64,000 nucleotides of DNA, taken from NCBI GenBank assembly GCA_016169945.1, contig JADLSH010000367.1, positions 6,290,501 through 6,354,500 on the forward strand, given 5' to 3'. Position 1 is the stretch's first letter. Each line of letters starts with the position of its first letter. Source of the stretch: Trachythela sp. YZ-2020. Taxonomy: Eukaryota; Cnidaria; Anthozoa; Malacalcyonacea; Clavulariidae. The notes below the pieces were generated by a model. It searched no databases. It was given only the letters and a program-made list of their open reading frames with translations, and had not been told where the DNA came from. The position numbers and the translations under genes were made by a program. Positions 23,338-35,392 of this stretch are shown here, piece after piece.

Positions 23338-26300
23338 TGGCAACAAATTTCCTTCGGTTTGGCGTCTGGAATATTGAAGGTCTGTCTAACAAGCTTAACG
23401 ATACAGATTTCATTTCAAAAATAGGTAATTTTGATTTAATTTCATTAGTCGAAACCTGGCTTCCATAGGGCTTCAATGATATTAATATTGATGGTTTCTT
23501 TTCATTTTCAAAATGCCGAAAGCAAATGTCCGAAAACTCACGTAGAAATTCCGGTGGAATAAGTATTCTTGTTAAATCATCTCTAAAAAAGGGGTTACAT
23601 TTCTGGATAAGGATAGTAATGAAGAGTATGGTGGAAATTGGATAAAACATTTTTCAAATTAACACATGATATTTATATATGTACAGTTTACATACCACCA
23701 CAGAACTCCTCTCGCGAAACTCGAATTGATATCGATCACTTTGAAAGGCTCCAAGATAAAATTTATAAATTCTCTACTTTGGGTAAGGTAGTATTATGTG
23801 GAGATTTCAATGCTAGAATGGGTAATCTTGATGATTTTATTGAAGAATCGTTTTTTGAAGATGAAAACTATACCCCAATCAAAATGGATAAGCGACTTTC
23901 AAGAGACAGTTGTGTAAATTCATATGGGCGGGCTTTAACTGATTTGTGTATTGGCAATAATATGGTTGCATTAAATGGTAGGACCAAAGGTGATCTCATT
24001 GGACAGTTCACTTGTCAAACTTACAATGGAGCTAGTGTTGTTGACTACGCTATTGTTTCACATGACTTACTTTCATCTATTAATAGTTTTTCAGTTGCTG
24101 ATATCACTGAATTCTCTCATCATTCTTTTCTATCTTTCGTGATGAGAATTAAAACACCTAAGATTTCAGATGAAGATCTAAAACTAATGCCTCATTCTGT
24201 GTCCTTTGTATGGAATGACAACCAAAAAGATACTTTGAGAGAGTTTATGAACTCGAATGAAGTACAAAACAAATTGGACACATTGTTTCTTCCCACTACA
24301 ACTTCTGAAAAATCAATTGATGTTGAGATGCTTGTAAATAGCTTTTCAGAGATATTATGTGACACATCTGAAAAAGTGTTAAATATTAAAAAACAAAAGA
24401 AAATGAAAAATAGAAACAAATTAAAACAAAAATGGTATGACACGAATTGTCATACTCTTAAAAAGAATCTGAGAAATTTAGGTAGTCTACTCACAAAATA
24501 TCCGAATGATGTATATCTACGACATTTATTTTTTGCAAAAAGAAAGGAATATAAACGTATGATTAAGAAATTAAGAAGACAATTTCATAATTCCATACTA
24601 AATCAAATTGAAAGTCTATCCGAAAACAATCCTAAAGAATTCTGGAAACTAGTAAATTCAATAAAATCACATAAACGTAGTAAGTCAAACGAAATACCAT
24701 CATTGGAATGGTTTGACTATTTTAAAAGTTTAAACAAGATAAACTTCAACACTGAGAAAATTAGCAGCGAAGCTCAAATTGTGAAGGATTTCAATATATG
24801 GGCCACTTGTAAAAACGAGACTCTCGACACACCAATCTCACTTGAAGAAATATGCAAGCTATCAAAGAAACTAAAGAACAAAAAAGCCAGTGCTAGTGAT
24901 TCACTGTCCAATGAGATCATTAAGACAGCGGTCGAAGTTCTACCTTCTTATTTTGTAAAATTGTTTAATACTATTCTATCCAACGGTGTCTTTCCATCAC
25001 AATGGTCTAAAGGTTTTATCGTCCCAATACATAAATCAGGAAACACGTTTGACCCGAATAACTATAGAGGAATATGTATAGGTAGCAGTTTGGGAAAATT
25101 TTTTACATTATTTATGAATACACGTCTAACTGAGTTTTTGGAAGAGTCGAAAATTATGAATAGATGTCAAATTGGTTTTCGGAAGAATTGTAGAACTACA
25201 GATCATCTATTAGTCCTAAAAACCCTAATAGACTTTTATAGATCAAAACGAAAACCAATCTTTGCTTGTTTTATTGATTTTAAAAAAGCTTATGATAGTG
25301 TATGGAGAGAAGGTCTTTTCTTTAAACTTATCCAGTATATATGGTTGTAGTAAGAAGTTTATCCGTCTAATAATACTAAGTATGTATTCTTCAGTTAATT
25401 ATTCGGTTAAATTGGATAAGGGAAATACTCCTTTCTTCAAATCTTTTGTTGGAGTAAAACAAGGTTGTAATCTTAGTCCTACTTTATTTAACATGTTTAT
25501 AAATGATATACCAAATCTATTTAACAGCTCATGTGCCCCAGTAAAGTTAGGTGAAACAGATCTAAATTGCTTACTTTACGCAGACGATTTAGTATTACTA
25601 TTTTAATCCAAGTCTGGTTTGCAAAATTGTCTGACAAAACTTGAAAGATATACCAAGAAATGGAAATTAAATATTAATCTTAAAAAATCCAAAGTTTTGT
25701 TGTTTGGAACACCAACTCAAAGATACAAATACTTGACGTCAAATTGGTTTTTTGAAAAGAACACTTTGGAACAAGTGGATGAATATTGTTACCTAGGAAT
25801 AACACTTCATTTTTCAGGAAATTTTAAACGAACCCAGAAAGTCTTATATGGTAAAGCACTGTGTGCATATCATAAGTTATTCAAAAGTCTTTCCAACTTT
25901 GAAAATGTACCAATCAAAACACTATTAAAACTTTTCACAGCAATGGTAGTACCAATTCTACTATATGGCTGTGAGGTTTGGGGTCCTTACTTACTGGGTA
26001 GAATAAACTCTTTCGAGATGTTTAAAACGAAAATCTTCAAAATAACGAATGACGTAGAAAAATTTCACCTAAAATTTTGCAAAAAATTTTTAGGGGTTCA
26101 CTCAAAATCTACAAATCTAGCAGTTCTAGCAGAAATAGGAAAGGTACCCTTAATTATACAAATAGCTACCTTTATAATAAAATATTGGTTACGCATCAAA
26201 AGTACACCGTTCAGAGATACTCTTGTTGGTCAAGCGGCAAGAGTATGTATGCAATTTGATTCACAACCAATTTCATTTGCAAAATATTTGCTACAACTTT

Positions 26301-26967
26301 GTGATGTAGAAGCGGTTAAAAACTTTGAAAATTTCGCAAACCATCAGATATGCAGGGGAATTTTTGCCATTATTTGAAGAGTAAACTACATAAATGTTTC
26401 ACTGATTACTGGAAAGAACAGATTCAACAAGGTGGAAATATTGGAAAATTAAGAATTTTTAAAACATTGAAAACAAATTTTGGAATTGAAGAATATCTCT
26501 CTTCAGTTAATAATTTTAAACACCGTCAAGCTGTTACAAAATTAAGAATTTCAGCACATAAATTATCTGTTGAAACTGGTCGATATAACAATGTTTCATA
26601 CAATGATAGATTATGCAAACATTGTGATCTAAATGAGATTGGGAATGAACAGCATTACCTAATGTCATGTAGTAATACAAAGCTCGTCGATCTCAGAACA
26701 AATTTTATTGCTAATCTTTGTAAAATAAATAATTATTTTTCTTCATTCGCTTATCAAGATATATTTAAATATGTTCTTTCCATGCAAGACAAAACAATAA
26801 TGTCTTTAGTTGCAAAATACTGCTTTGACATACTAACAGTATTTGAAATGTTATGATAACTTTTGTGTAGTTTTAAGTATGAAGTAATGTAATTATGTTG
26901 TGTATTTTATGTATGTATCCTATATGCCAATGATGGTATTTTTGTAGATTAAATATATATATATATA
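23338..26967 (+). mobile_element. Near-complete APE-type LINE (RTE-X-like) with endonuclease and RT
   Basis: This single-ORF retrotransposon is broken by few lesions. The APE endonuclease starts at 23338 (FGVWNIEGLSNKLND, ISLVETWLP) and continues at 23638 with VYIPPQNSSRE, VVLCGDFNARMG and the terminal SHHSF motif. The RT follows: NYRGICIGSSLGK, IGFRKNCRTTDHLL, FIDFKKAYDSVWREG, GVKQGCNLSPTLFNMFIND, and the catalytic LLYADDLVLL (YADD at 25577-25588). The thumb region has YLGITLHFSGNF, and the C-terminal domain runs to 26856. An AT-dinucleotide 3' tail ends about 26967. Lesions are a TAG at 23467, frameshifts near 23590, 25330 and 26350, and a TAA at about 25604. Catalytic residues of both enzymes are visible. 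The assignment to RTE-X rather than another APE clade is from overall look. It copies itself by target-primed reverse transcription; this copy is probably dead but young. Confidence 0.9.
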
Positions 26968-27789
26968 CTCCAAATGATTATATACTTGTTGTGTAGCAGA
27001 AATATTCTGTGCTTATTAGCGAACAGGCTCCACTATGAAATATTATTATTTAAACGCATTTTTATACAACAAATATCGAACAAAATGCGACCGGCGATAC
27101 CTAACATTAGACTTTGCATTGAAAAGTTTCTATACTATATAGACTACAGTTTACACTAGCGCTGTCCATTAAATGACATTGGCAACAAATTGTGTATTAC
27201 CACGCGTGGTAAACTTTGCAGCAAAATACATGGCAGAAACGTTTTAATAAGCGTATAACATGTTTCTACCACTGCCATTAATATTATCTCTTCCAACTCC
27301 GTGTGAAATAAACGCATAAAATGGAAAACAACAAAGGAAATTCTTATACAATATTACATCAATAATTGTCTTTATCTCCTGACACCCGTGTGATTCCCTA
27401 GATAAATGCGTAAAAATTGCTCAAATTCCAAAACAATCAAATCGACTTCCATGTGCTTAAATTTCTCTATCAGTGCGTTCACATAACAGTTCCAATTGTT
27501 ATTGAAAATACAACAGTAACGAAAATAATCACAATATGCATGGTCAAATATATCATATCTGGCTGGCGCAATATAGATTCAAAATACACCAGCATTAACA
27601 TAAATACTTTGAGCTACAGCATTCCTTTTATACTTTCAATACAGTTGGACAGTCTAGTATAAAGAAGCGCTATTACACAACAAACTACAAATAACATGCA
27701 TGCTTAATTCGTAAGACATAATATATTGTCTTATATATAATCATAATTGATATGTACATCAGTACATGTATTATAAACGGCACACCGTG
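26968..27789. other. No gene recognised
   Basis: AT-rich sequence with a perfect 14-bp palindrome TACCACGCGTGGTA at 27198-27211. TTAAATGACATTGGCAACAA at 27164-27183 resembles the TTAA-type ends at 18433 and 41660. The small frames at 26974-27159 and 27417-27662 lack any family signature. Confidence 0.4.
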
Positions 27790-27956
27790 ATTATTGTCGA
27801 TTTCAGATTACTTTTCAACGCGCGGTTCGGAAGTTCGTTGCCAACTTGCCAATTACGTTTCGAAGTTCTCAAGTTGGGCGTGAACTTCGCAACCAACTTC
27901 CGAAGTTCGATTTGGATTTCAAATTTTGATTCGGATTTCGAACTTCGCTAACAAGT

Positions 27957-28073
27957 ATGAGTTCGTTTAGTACGCAAGGAAAAACCTTATCTGCTAAAGT
28001 TAGACAGGAAATTGTTGAAAAATGGTTAAATAATGAAGGAACTACCGAAATAATGTGTGATTTCAATTTGTAA
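27957..28073 (+). pseudogene. Truncated helix-turn-helix (paired-like) N-terminus in left arm
   Basis: The ATG at 27957 gives 38 codons: STQGKTLSAKVRQEIVEKWL, NNEGTTEIMCDFNL, stop at 28071. The spacing G-x-x-L-S-x-x-V-R-x-x-I-V, then a G and an I, is that of the first helices of paired/Tc1-type HTH domains, but the recognition helix is replaced by a stop. The same frame, also stopped at 38 codons, is in the opposite arm. It is probably a captured or internally deleted transposase start rather than a working protein. Confidence 0.55.
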
Positions 28074-28830
28074 ACAATTGTTGTATCTGCGAAGCAGATA
28101 TATTGCCGTCGTGCTGTTAGCTGTTAGCTTGCAGCCAATCAGCGACAGGTATCGTAAAATGACGTAATTATATTGCTACTCATTGATCTCTATGTATAAC
28201 TGGAATGATAATGATTATTTCAAGATGGCGGACTACTGAAGGGCGAACATTGTAAACATGAGCATGTTTTTAATGTTACGTAGAAAATTATACATCAAAC
28301 TAACGAAATTTTTTATTTGCTGTACTATTTTGAATATGGAAAATGTTGAGGGAGTCATGGAAGTGTCTTGAAAACATTTTACTTTGTGGAAAAAACTGGA
28401 AATGCTTTGCCGATTTACAAAACAGATTGACTTGACTTGACCTGCTATATATCAATGTCATTTGAACAAGGAAACATGCTAGGTGAGCCTTTTTAAATAT
28501 TGTACGAATATTCTGCATTATTCGAACGTTTATTTAGATGAATTTCGCTCATAAAAGTATTAAAATCATGCCATATCTATTCTCAACACTATTTGGGTCA
28601 AATCGACAATAGTGCATGGTCTTTATTTCACATTTCCGTAGTCAATTTTGATATTTGATTGAATGATTGGTATAAAGATATAGGCACAGGCCCACAGGTT
28701 GTGTTTCCCAAAATGCTGTGACTAGGGTATGTAATATTTATAAGTGGTGTGTAAAATTGCATAAAATGTAAATAGTGCTATTATCCCGGGGCACGCACAA
28801 GTTTTTGGGTCTAAAACTTTTGAGGTCATG

Positions 28831-28985
28831 TAATAATAATAATAATAATGATTTATTCAATAATATCCACAAAGTGGCTCTTCCCCTATTGAAGATTACA
28901 TGAATAATATTTACAATAACAGAGACATGTTATATCATTACTCCTGGGTTACATCATGTTCATGTAGTCTTAAATGTTTAAATAT
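28831..28985 (-). mobile_element. LINE 3'-end fragment with (ATT)n tail
   Basis: The microsatellite TAATAATAATAATAATAATG at 28831-28850 is followed by ATTTATTCAATAATATCCAC and CTCTTCCCCTATTGAAG. This resembles the minus-strand 3' untranslated end of CR1/L2-like LINEs. Coding sequence is not visible, so support is limited. Confidence 0.4.
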
Positions 28986-29302
28986 AATTATTAGTCGATA
29001 TTCAGTACTAAAATACTTTAGGAGGGCCCAGGGGCATCCCCCCTCCCCCAAGTTTGAAATTTATTGGGAGACTATTTGACAGCAATATATATATTGCATA
29101 CAGCATACTTCACTTCATTTCTATTTGGGGCCCTGCATATGGGGGCCTGGGGCAAATATATGCCCTCTTGCCGGCCCTGCTGTTATAACGTAGATATAAC
29201 ATGATATTTTGTTATATATGTTATTATGTTATAACATGTTTTATGTTATAACATGTCACAACATAGAGTTAAAAGTTACAAAGTTTATTCCCAAGTATAC
29301 AA

Positions 29303-29585
29303 GACTAGAATCTGAAGGTTTCACAATGGTTTTAATAATTGCTTTGGTTGTTCCCTTGCCCTATAGCCTATAGGCCTTCATCCCTTTATGCACAGTTGTT
29401 TTAGAAGCAATAAAAAAGATCATACACTTATAGACCACTTCGAAATATATTCATTGAATATATTCCTTTAAAAGCCTCTACGGAGGAGACGGGGAAAGTT
29501 ACAACTCTTCAATTACGCTATTAAACTATACAATTATGCAAATACGCATGAGCAGATACATGTACGCTTAGCGTACCTATTTTTT
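29303..29585 (-). repeat. Dispersed repeat, inverted copy of 10322-10550
   Basis: See the partner at 10322. The shared blocks appear here as the reverse complement (TCTGAAGGTTTCACAATGGT, CAATTATGCAAATACGCATG, ACATGTACGCTTAGCGTACC). A segment at about 29405-29500 has no partner and is a local insertion or divergence. Confidence 0.6.
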
Positions 29586-29875
29586 GACAGGCTAGCAAGT
29601 TTAGCCGGCTTGCGTATTTGATAATTTAACAATAGCAATACATAATCCAATGCATGAAATATTATATTACAATAAACGAATTAACAGCACAATATTGTTT
29701 GTAGAAATATTACACTGTAAAACCAACAGAACGAAAACAATACCCGGCTACCTGCTACATTTACTAATCTAGTTTATTTTGATTTACAGTTTGTAATTCC
29801 AAATCAACGCAACAAAAATAATTTATAACTAGTTAACTACCGTACCCGTTTCAGCTTTTTAGTTCTAGTTCAAGC

Positions 29876-29935
29876 CACACTTTTCTGTCTAACTTTATCA
29901 GGAAATGCTTTTCCTTGTGTACTGAACGAATTCAT
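29876..29935 (-). pseudogene. Third, more diverged copy of the HTH start
   Basis: On the minus strand from 29935: MNSFSTQGKAFPDKVRQKS, then loss of frame. It is a diverged relative of the 38-codon frame in the arms and lies just outside the right arm, so the block has been duplicated at least twice. Confidence 0.5.
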
Positions 29936-30002
29936 ATAACTAGCGAAGTTTGAAATCCCAAATTGAAGTACGAAATCCGAATCGAGCCTGTCAAACAATT
30001 GT

Positions 30003-30119
30003 TTACAAATTGAAATCACACATTATTTCGGTAGTTCCTTCATTATTTAACCATTTTCCAACAATTTCCTGTCTAACTATAGCAGATAATGCTTTTTCTT
30101 GCGTACTAAACGAACTCAT
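30003..30119 (-). pseudogene. Truncated helix-turn-helix N-terminus in right arm
   Basis: This is the minus-strand partner of 27957-28073: STQEKALSAIVRQEIVGKWL then NNEGTTEIMCDFNL and stop. There are only a few substitutions between arms, and both stop at the same codon, so the stop predates formation of the foldback. Confidence 0.55.
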
Positions 30120-30930
30120 ACTTGTTAGCGAAGTTCGAAATCCGAATCAAAATTTGAAATCCAAATCGAACTTCGGAAGTTGGTTGCGAAGTTCACGCCC
30201 AACTTGCGAACTTCAAAACGTAATTGGCAAGTTGGCAACGAACTTCCGAACCGCGCGTTGAAAAGTAATCTGAAATCGACAATAATTATATTCGATACTG
30301 TAAAGAAACTCGCTACATTTTCAGAGATATTTTCCTATTTTACTTGCTGCCAGAGAACACGGCAGTTATATATGTACTAAATAATGTATATATATACGAC
30401 CAATTGACATGCATATACGACAGGCGAAAGCACTCATATTTCCCGTCAAAACAATACAAGCACAGTCTGCCTATAGGCATATGCTCACAATTTCATATAT
30501 GAATTGTTTGAAAAAATATTCTTCAATAAACTCTAGAGCTTAAATATAAATCTATTTCAATATAATAGTACTCTTATCCAACAATTCTGCACTATAAGAT
30601 TTCCTTTTCAGTATCTCAGTCACTCAGTGTCTCGAGTTAATATAACATTTCATCCATCTTTTCTTGTGTCTTCGTTTAAAGAGTGTATTCTAACTACAAC
30701 ACGTGGTTCTTTAAACTTTTTGCAGAGTATATGACCATTTATCTTTCTCGTTAAATTTCAATTTACACAAAATACTATAGCTTCAATAATACCCAATCAT
30801 CCTCAAACGCGTCAGACAAATCCACGCTGTAGTGCAGAATCGTTGCAAAATCCGCCACTCCTTTCCTTCCCACTCGCTTAATATGGTCTCATCTGATAGT
30901 ACAGCACTTCCCTAGTTCGCTTGCCTGGTT

Positions 30931-31990
30931 CACAGGCGGCCCAATCTTGGGTAGAGTTGTATTTATAGTATACTATATAAAGATTGTATTATGGTAAAAA
31001 TATGTGATGAAAATATATATTTTAAATAAAATTTACTTGCCTAACTTGTTGTTTGTGTTCTCCTTTTATCCCTACTTTGTTGAGCTATGAATTCATCGAA
31101 AGTTTTTGCTTGATGCCTGCGGTACACGCCGAATACTTAATAGGAGTTAAAGGCTAATTATTCGAAGCCCCGGATCCGTCGAGACAAACATGCCAATACG
31201 AATATTCTCCCTCTTAAATTGCTTTATTCTCCAAGAAAATTCGCCAGCATGTAGAACAAACACCGATCTTTTCATATATAACGATACTTTAACATCTCGG
31301 GCAATTTTTAAACCAATTTTTGATCAATAGAAATCAAAATCCCCACTCTGTCTGTCTCTGTTGAACTGACAACGACCGAAAATGGACACATCGGCTGCTT
31401 GGCCACCTGGCCTCCTCTACCGTTGAGATTTGCAGGGGGGTGCGCGACAACATCTTGATATAGTCTTTTTGAATATCAGATTTTGAAAAATGTAAACAAT
31501 CGCAAGTGCGGTCGTGATTGGCTGGCTGTAACCGGAAATATCTGTTTGTTATTTGCATGATGTGCGCTGATTGGCACGCACCCCCCTGCAAATCTCAACG
31601 GTAGAGGAGGCCAGGTGGCCAAGCAGCCGATGTGTCCATTTTCGGTCGTTGTCAGTTCAACAGAGTGGGGATTTTGATTTCTATTGATCAAAAATTGGTT
31701 TAAAAATTGCCCGAGATGTTAAAGTATCGTTATATATGAAAGATCGGTGTTTGTTCTACATGCTTGCGAATTTTTTTGGAGAGTAAAGCAATTTTAGAGG
31801 CAGAATATTCGTATCGGCATGTTTGTCTCGACAGATCCGGGGCTGCGAATAATCAGCCTTTAACTCATATTAAGTATTCGGCGTGCGCCGCAGATTTAAA
31901 ATATATATTTTCATCACATATTTTTACCATAATAGAATCTTTATATAGTATACTATAAATACAACTCTACCCAAGATTGGGTCGCCTGTG
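30931..31990. mobile_element. Foldback element (about 1.06 kb)
   Basis: The ends are CACAGGCGGCCCAATCTTGG and the inverse (...CCAAGATTGGGTCGCCTGTG). Arms run about 480-500 bases (30931-31447, 31575-31990) around a loop of about 130 bases. The left arm has about 90 extra bases (31030-31120) absent from the right. Reading frames in it (31334-31691 minus, 31764-31958 plus) are arm-derived and not genes. Confidence 0.85.
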
Positions 31991-32630
31991 CCTGTTATGA
32001 GAATTTCTGTTCATTATAACGCTCAAAATAACATATTTTAGTTAACACACAACCTGTTAACCTGCAGCCCTATTAAAGAAGGACGATTTCTATTGGCTGA
32101 GAGCTTTTCGAAGCTGTTGATTATCAATGGTTTCTAATTTCTGATTTAAATATATATTATTTAAATAGAATATTTATTAAGGGTGATAGCCTGCGTGGAA
32201 GACAGTCTACCCCGCCTTTTCCTCGCCCGCCTCCGCGGGAAGACCGTTCTCGATACACAGCTGGATGTTAGCTCGGACGTATTAAATTAGCAATGTAGCA
32301 AATATAGTCAAGCCATGTATATTTTCATATATGCCCACTATTAACTGTAGCAAATATAGGCATGATATATTCATGCATACCAACTATTTTCTGTAGGAAA
32401 TGTAGCAATGTAGCCGAAATATAGTCATGTATATTTTCATATATACCAACTCTATTGTCTGTAGCAAATGTAGCAATGTAGCAAATATAGTCATGATATA
32501 TTCATATATACCAACTATTAACTGTTGCAAATGTAGCAATGTAGCAAATATATAGGCATGATATATTCATATATACCAACTATTAACTGTAGCAAATGTA
32601 GCAATGTAGCAAATATATAGTCATGATATA

Positions 32631-32782
32631 CAGGGTGAGTCAGAAAAAAGTGATGCCTTTGAAATTTAATACAATAGTGAACCTTTTGAAATTGAACTTC
32701 ATATTTGCATTTTCTTTCAAAGAATCTATTGTACCCTATTGTATTTAATTTCAAAGGCATCACTTTTTTCTGACTCACCCTG
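32631..32782. mobile_element. Tc1/mariner-type palindromic MITE (152 bp)
   Basis: The terminus CAGGGTGAGTCAGAAAAAAG and its perfect inverse are flanked by TA (32629-32630, 32783-32784). The element is nearly a full palindrome (TGATGCCTTTGAAATTTAAT on both arms). It sits in a minisatellite unit at a TA. The ORF at 32518-32778 is a by-product. Confidence 0.9.
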
Positions 32783-32853
32783 TATTCATATATACCAACT
32801 CTATTGTCTGTAGCAAATGTAGCAATGTAGCAAATATAGGCATGATATATTCA

Positions 32854-33266
32854 CTGGGCCGTATCTACGGGGGGGGTTTGGGGGGGTGTGACACCCCCCC
32901 ATGAATTGTATTTGGAGATTTAGTCGGCAGAAGCGAGATTTGAGTCGGCACAAAACAATACAAGTCGGCACAAAAGAAGCCGGAACAGAAAAAGTCGGAA
33001 CAAAAATAGGAAAAAGGAATTAATTTTTTTTTGGAATAAATTTTTTTTGTAAGAAAAAACTTATGTATTGGTTAAGTAGTAATATAACAACGTTAGTAGT
33101 CCGGAAAAATTTTTTTAAACACTTCTCAACTCCCCCCCCCCCCCGTCGACACATTAAAAAGGAGTTTTATGAGAACAAAAATTGTAAGTAGTCGGTACAA
33201 GTTCGTTTGGCAGTCGGTTGAAACCACCTTACACCCCCCCTGGATAATTTTCTGAGTACGGCCCTG
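32854..33266. mobile_element. Non-autonomous hAT element (413 bp), 8-bp target duplication
   Basis: The inverted ends CTGGGCCGTA / TACGGCCCTG are flanked by identical TATATTCA (32846-32853 and 33267-33274). An 8-bp duplication is the hAT mark. The interior is rich in G and C runs plus a TCGGCACAA-type repeat (32930-33000) and has no ORF. Confidence 0.88.
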
Positions 33267-33660
33267 TATATTCATATATAGCTACCAACTATTTTCTGTA
33301 GCAAATGTAGCAATGTAGCAAATATAGTCATGTATATTTTCATATATACCAACTCTATTGTCTGTAGCAAATGTAGCAAATATAGGCATGATATATTCGC
33401 ACCAACTATTTTCTGTAGCAAATGTAGCAACGTAGCAAATATAGTCATGTATATATTCATATATACCAACTATTTTCTGTAGCAAATGTAGCAATGTAGC
33501 AAATATAGTCATGCATATTTTCATATATACCAACTATTTTCTGTAGCAAATGTAGCAATGTAGAACAAGTATACTCGATCATGCATATTTCCATAATATA
33601 TTATATACCAATTTACTGCAGGGTATCTGTATAGCAAATGTAGCAGCAAATTAATAAAGC

Positions 33661-34274
33661 TATATGCAGTTCATAGGACCAGATGTTTCAAGCGAAGGCT
33701 TTTCGTCTAGAAGATGGTAGCCTGTTGTTAATCTACTGGCGATTCTGTGGCTATACGATTCTGTGGTATTTGTAAAATTATATTTGCTATCAGCTGCGCA
33801 TATAATATTAATATTTCACTTTCCCACAACAATTAAAAGTTAACAAAGACTAATTTACTCGACTGTCAACATGTCAAACTGGACGGTAGTTGTATTTCAT
33901 GTTAACAGTGACTTTTTGTCTTAACGAAATTCCTACAATGCAATGCGATGTTGCAGCAAATATATTCTGTACCGTTATCTTTACGAATTCTTTCGCTCTT
34001 CCACACTGGACAGCTGAGGACACTCTTTGAGACAAAAGGTTATCAAACTATATTCACGCGGTCGATAATGTCAGATTCAGGCGAAATGGTGAGTGGAATA
34101 GCTCTCCTAAGTTTTTAAAGTTTAAGAAATTCTACCGTGTCATATCAACTATTTTCCGTTTCTCTTAACATTTCAGGAGCGGGTGAATTCTATGTTTTTC
34201 ACGGAGAATGGGAAAGTACATTATACAGTGTATTATACTGTACAGTGCATTGTCATGGAAACATTTTACTATAA
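33661..34274. other. No gene recognised
   Basis: Mixed AT-rich sequence between the minisatellite and the minus-strand Cys-cluster gene. It would lie 3' of that gene. I see no coding or repeat structure. Confidence 0.4.
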
Positions 34275-35392
34275 TTAAATACCAAAACAGTCAAACCTAC
34301 CATATTCATGAAAAAGGGCACGGTTCATGGCTTTGCATTTTGGGTTTTGACACAATTTGACAAAGACTTCAATATTTTTGAAGGAATTGAGTTCTGAAAT
34401 CAAATAGATTGAACCACGTTGGCCACTATGTCGGATTTCAGCTCCCAGATTTCCATGACAAAGCCGACACTTTTCATCAGATAGCGAAACATTTTCCGGC
34501 CAACCACCAGGGACTCCACACATGGTACAGGAATCTTGTTGCAAAAATTTCTGCAACATTGGGGGGGTACAACATATTGAAATTCAGCTAATTCTTTTTC
34601 AGCTAGTTGGAGTGTTGATACCCAGCATACCCTACTTATTGGTTGGTCTTCACAACATTGTTTATCACCATCTCCTGGTTCTGGTAAAGGCACATCATTT
34701 TGGAACTTCTCACTCTCAGTCGAGATCTTAATCGAAGAGTATAGGATGTGTAGGTGAATGCAAATGCTTTAGTCCGTACCTGTTTGCCTTTTGACGCGAC
34801 ATCTCGACAATCTTTGCCAGAACAAACATACGAATTCTTATCATCAAAGTGTTTGATGTGACAATAACCAACTGTGTTGCTAGCGGTGGGAGGACCATAC
34901 GCACAGTACATGTTGTTGGATACTTTAACAACAAGTGGATGACTATTTTCTGTAGCAGTGTCCATTACAGATAGCAGATCTGCTTTAACTTTTTGGCTGC
35001 ATGGATATGTAGAAATATTCAATATTTCTTGTGAAGATGCCAGCGGGGACACTGGGTGTGAAGTCTTTTGTATGTGGGTACATGTAAATTCATCCAGCCG
35101 TCCAGATGCATGGTACGATGTCCTTCTGTCTTTGCACTTTTCATGTAGGCAAATCCACAAATTGCCATCTTTACACACCAAGCATCGATCACCTTGGTTA
35201 CTTGTGCGTATAGAAAATATATCTTCTGTGATTAACACAGCATCAGGTATGTTCTTTTTAACCTTCTTGGCCCCAGTGAAACTTCCACCTAGATCATAAT
35301 TGCAATTTGGACATTTTGGTGGCTTGTGTCTGTTCACATACGTGTGTTTCTTGCATGCCGGGCAAGTGCCAGTACCACGATTTGCCCTCCAT
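34275..35392 (-). pseudogene. Cys-cluster / SWIM-like zinc protein, frameshifted, 5' exon(s) missing
   Basis: On the minus strand the frame opens at about 35392 (CEWRANRGTGTCPACKKHTY, then VNRHKPPKCPNCNYDLGG), directly after an acceptor-like TATATGTAG. It has a paired-Cys zinc cluster, then GDRCLVCKDGNLWICLHEKC and DEFTCTHIQ (a C-x-C...C-x-H SWIM-like pattern), then SYVCSGKDC. A frameshift near 34760 leads to further Cys pairs (34690-34500: CRNFCNKIPVPC, CTMCGVPGGWPE, CRLCHGNLG), ending LCQNPKCKAMNRALF (34290-34340). At least two frame changes occur. Such Cys clusters occur in KDZ/Zisupton-type transposon proteins and in uncharacterised animal proteins; I cannot choose. It lies 3' of the integrase exons on the same strand and could be part of the same gene. 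Confidence 0.6.

Larger units (their letters stand above)
27790..30286. mobile_element. Foldback transposon (2.5 kb) whose arms carry a truncated HTH frame
   Basis: Arms of about 295 bases (27790-28085 and 29993-30286) are inverted repeats beginning ATTATTGTCGATTTCAGATT, with repeated CGAAGTTCG-type words near the ends. Inside each arm is a 38-codon frame (see 27957 and 30003). The interior contains CAAGATGGCGG (28222-28232), a LINE 3' fragment (28831-28985) and a dispersed repeat (29303-29585). No target duplication could be fixed. Confidence 0.8.
32281..33660. repeat. Minisatellite, unit about 60 bp, with two transposon insertions
   Basis: The repeated unit contains GCAAATGTAGCAATGTAGCA, AATATAGTCATG, TATATTCATATATACCAACT and ATTTTCTGTA, in roughly 13 copies, degenerate towards 33560-33660. 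Two elements interrupt it (32631-32782 and 32854-33266). The minus-strand ORFs at 33272-33533 are translations of the repeat (FATLLHLLQKIVG) and not a protein gene. Confidence 0.9.

Noticed and set aside
33272..33533. Repetitive peptide ORFs (FATLLHLLQKIVG)
   Set aside because: They are translations of the minisatellite and hold no start or domain.
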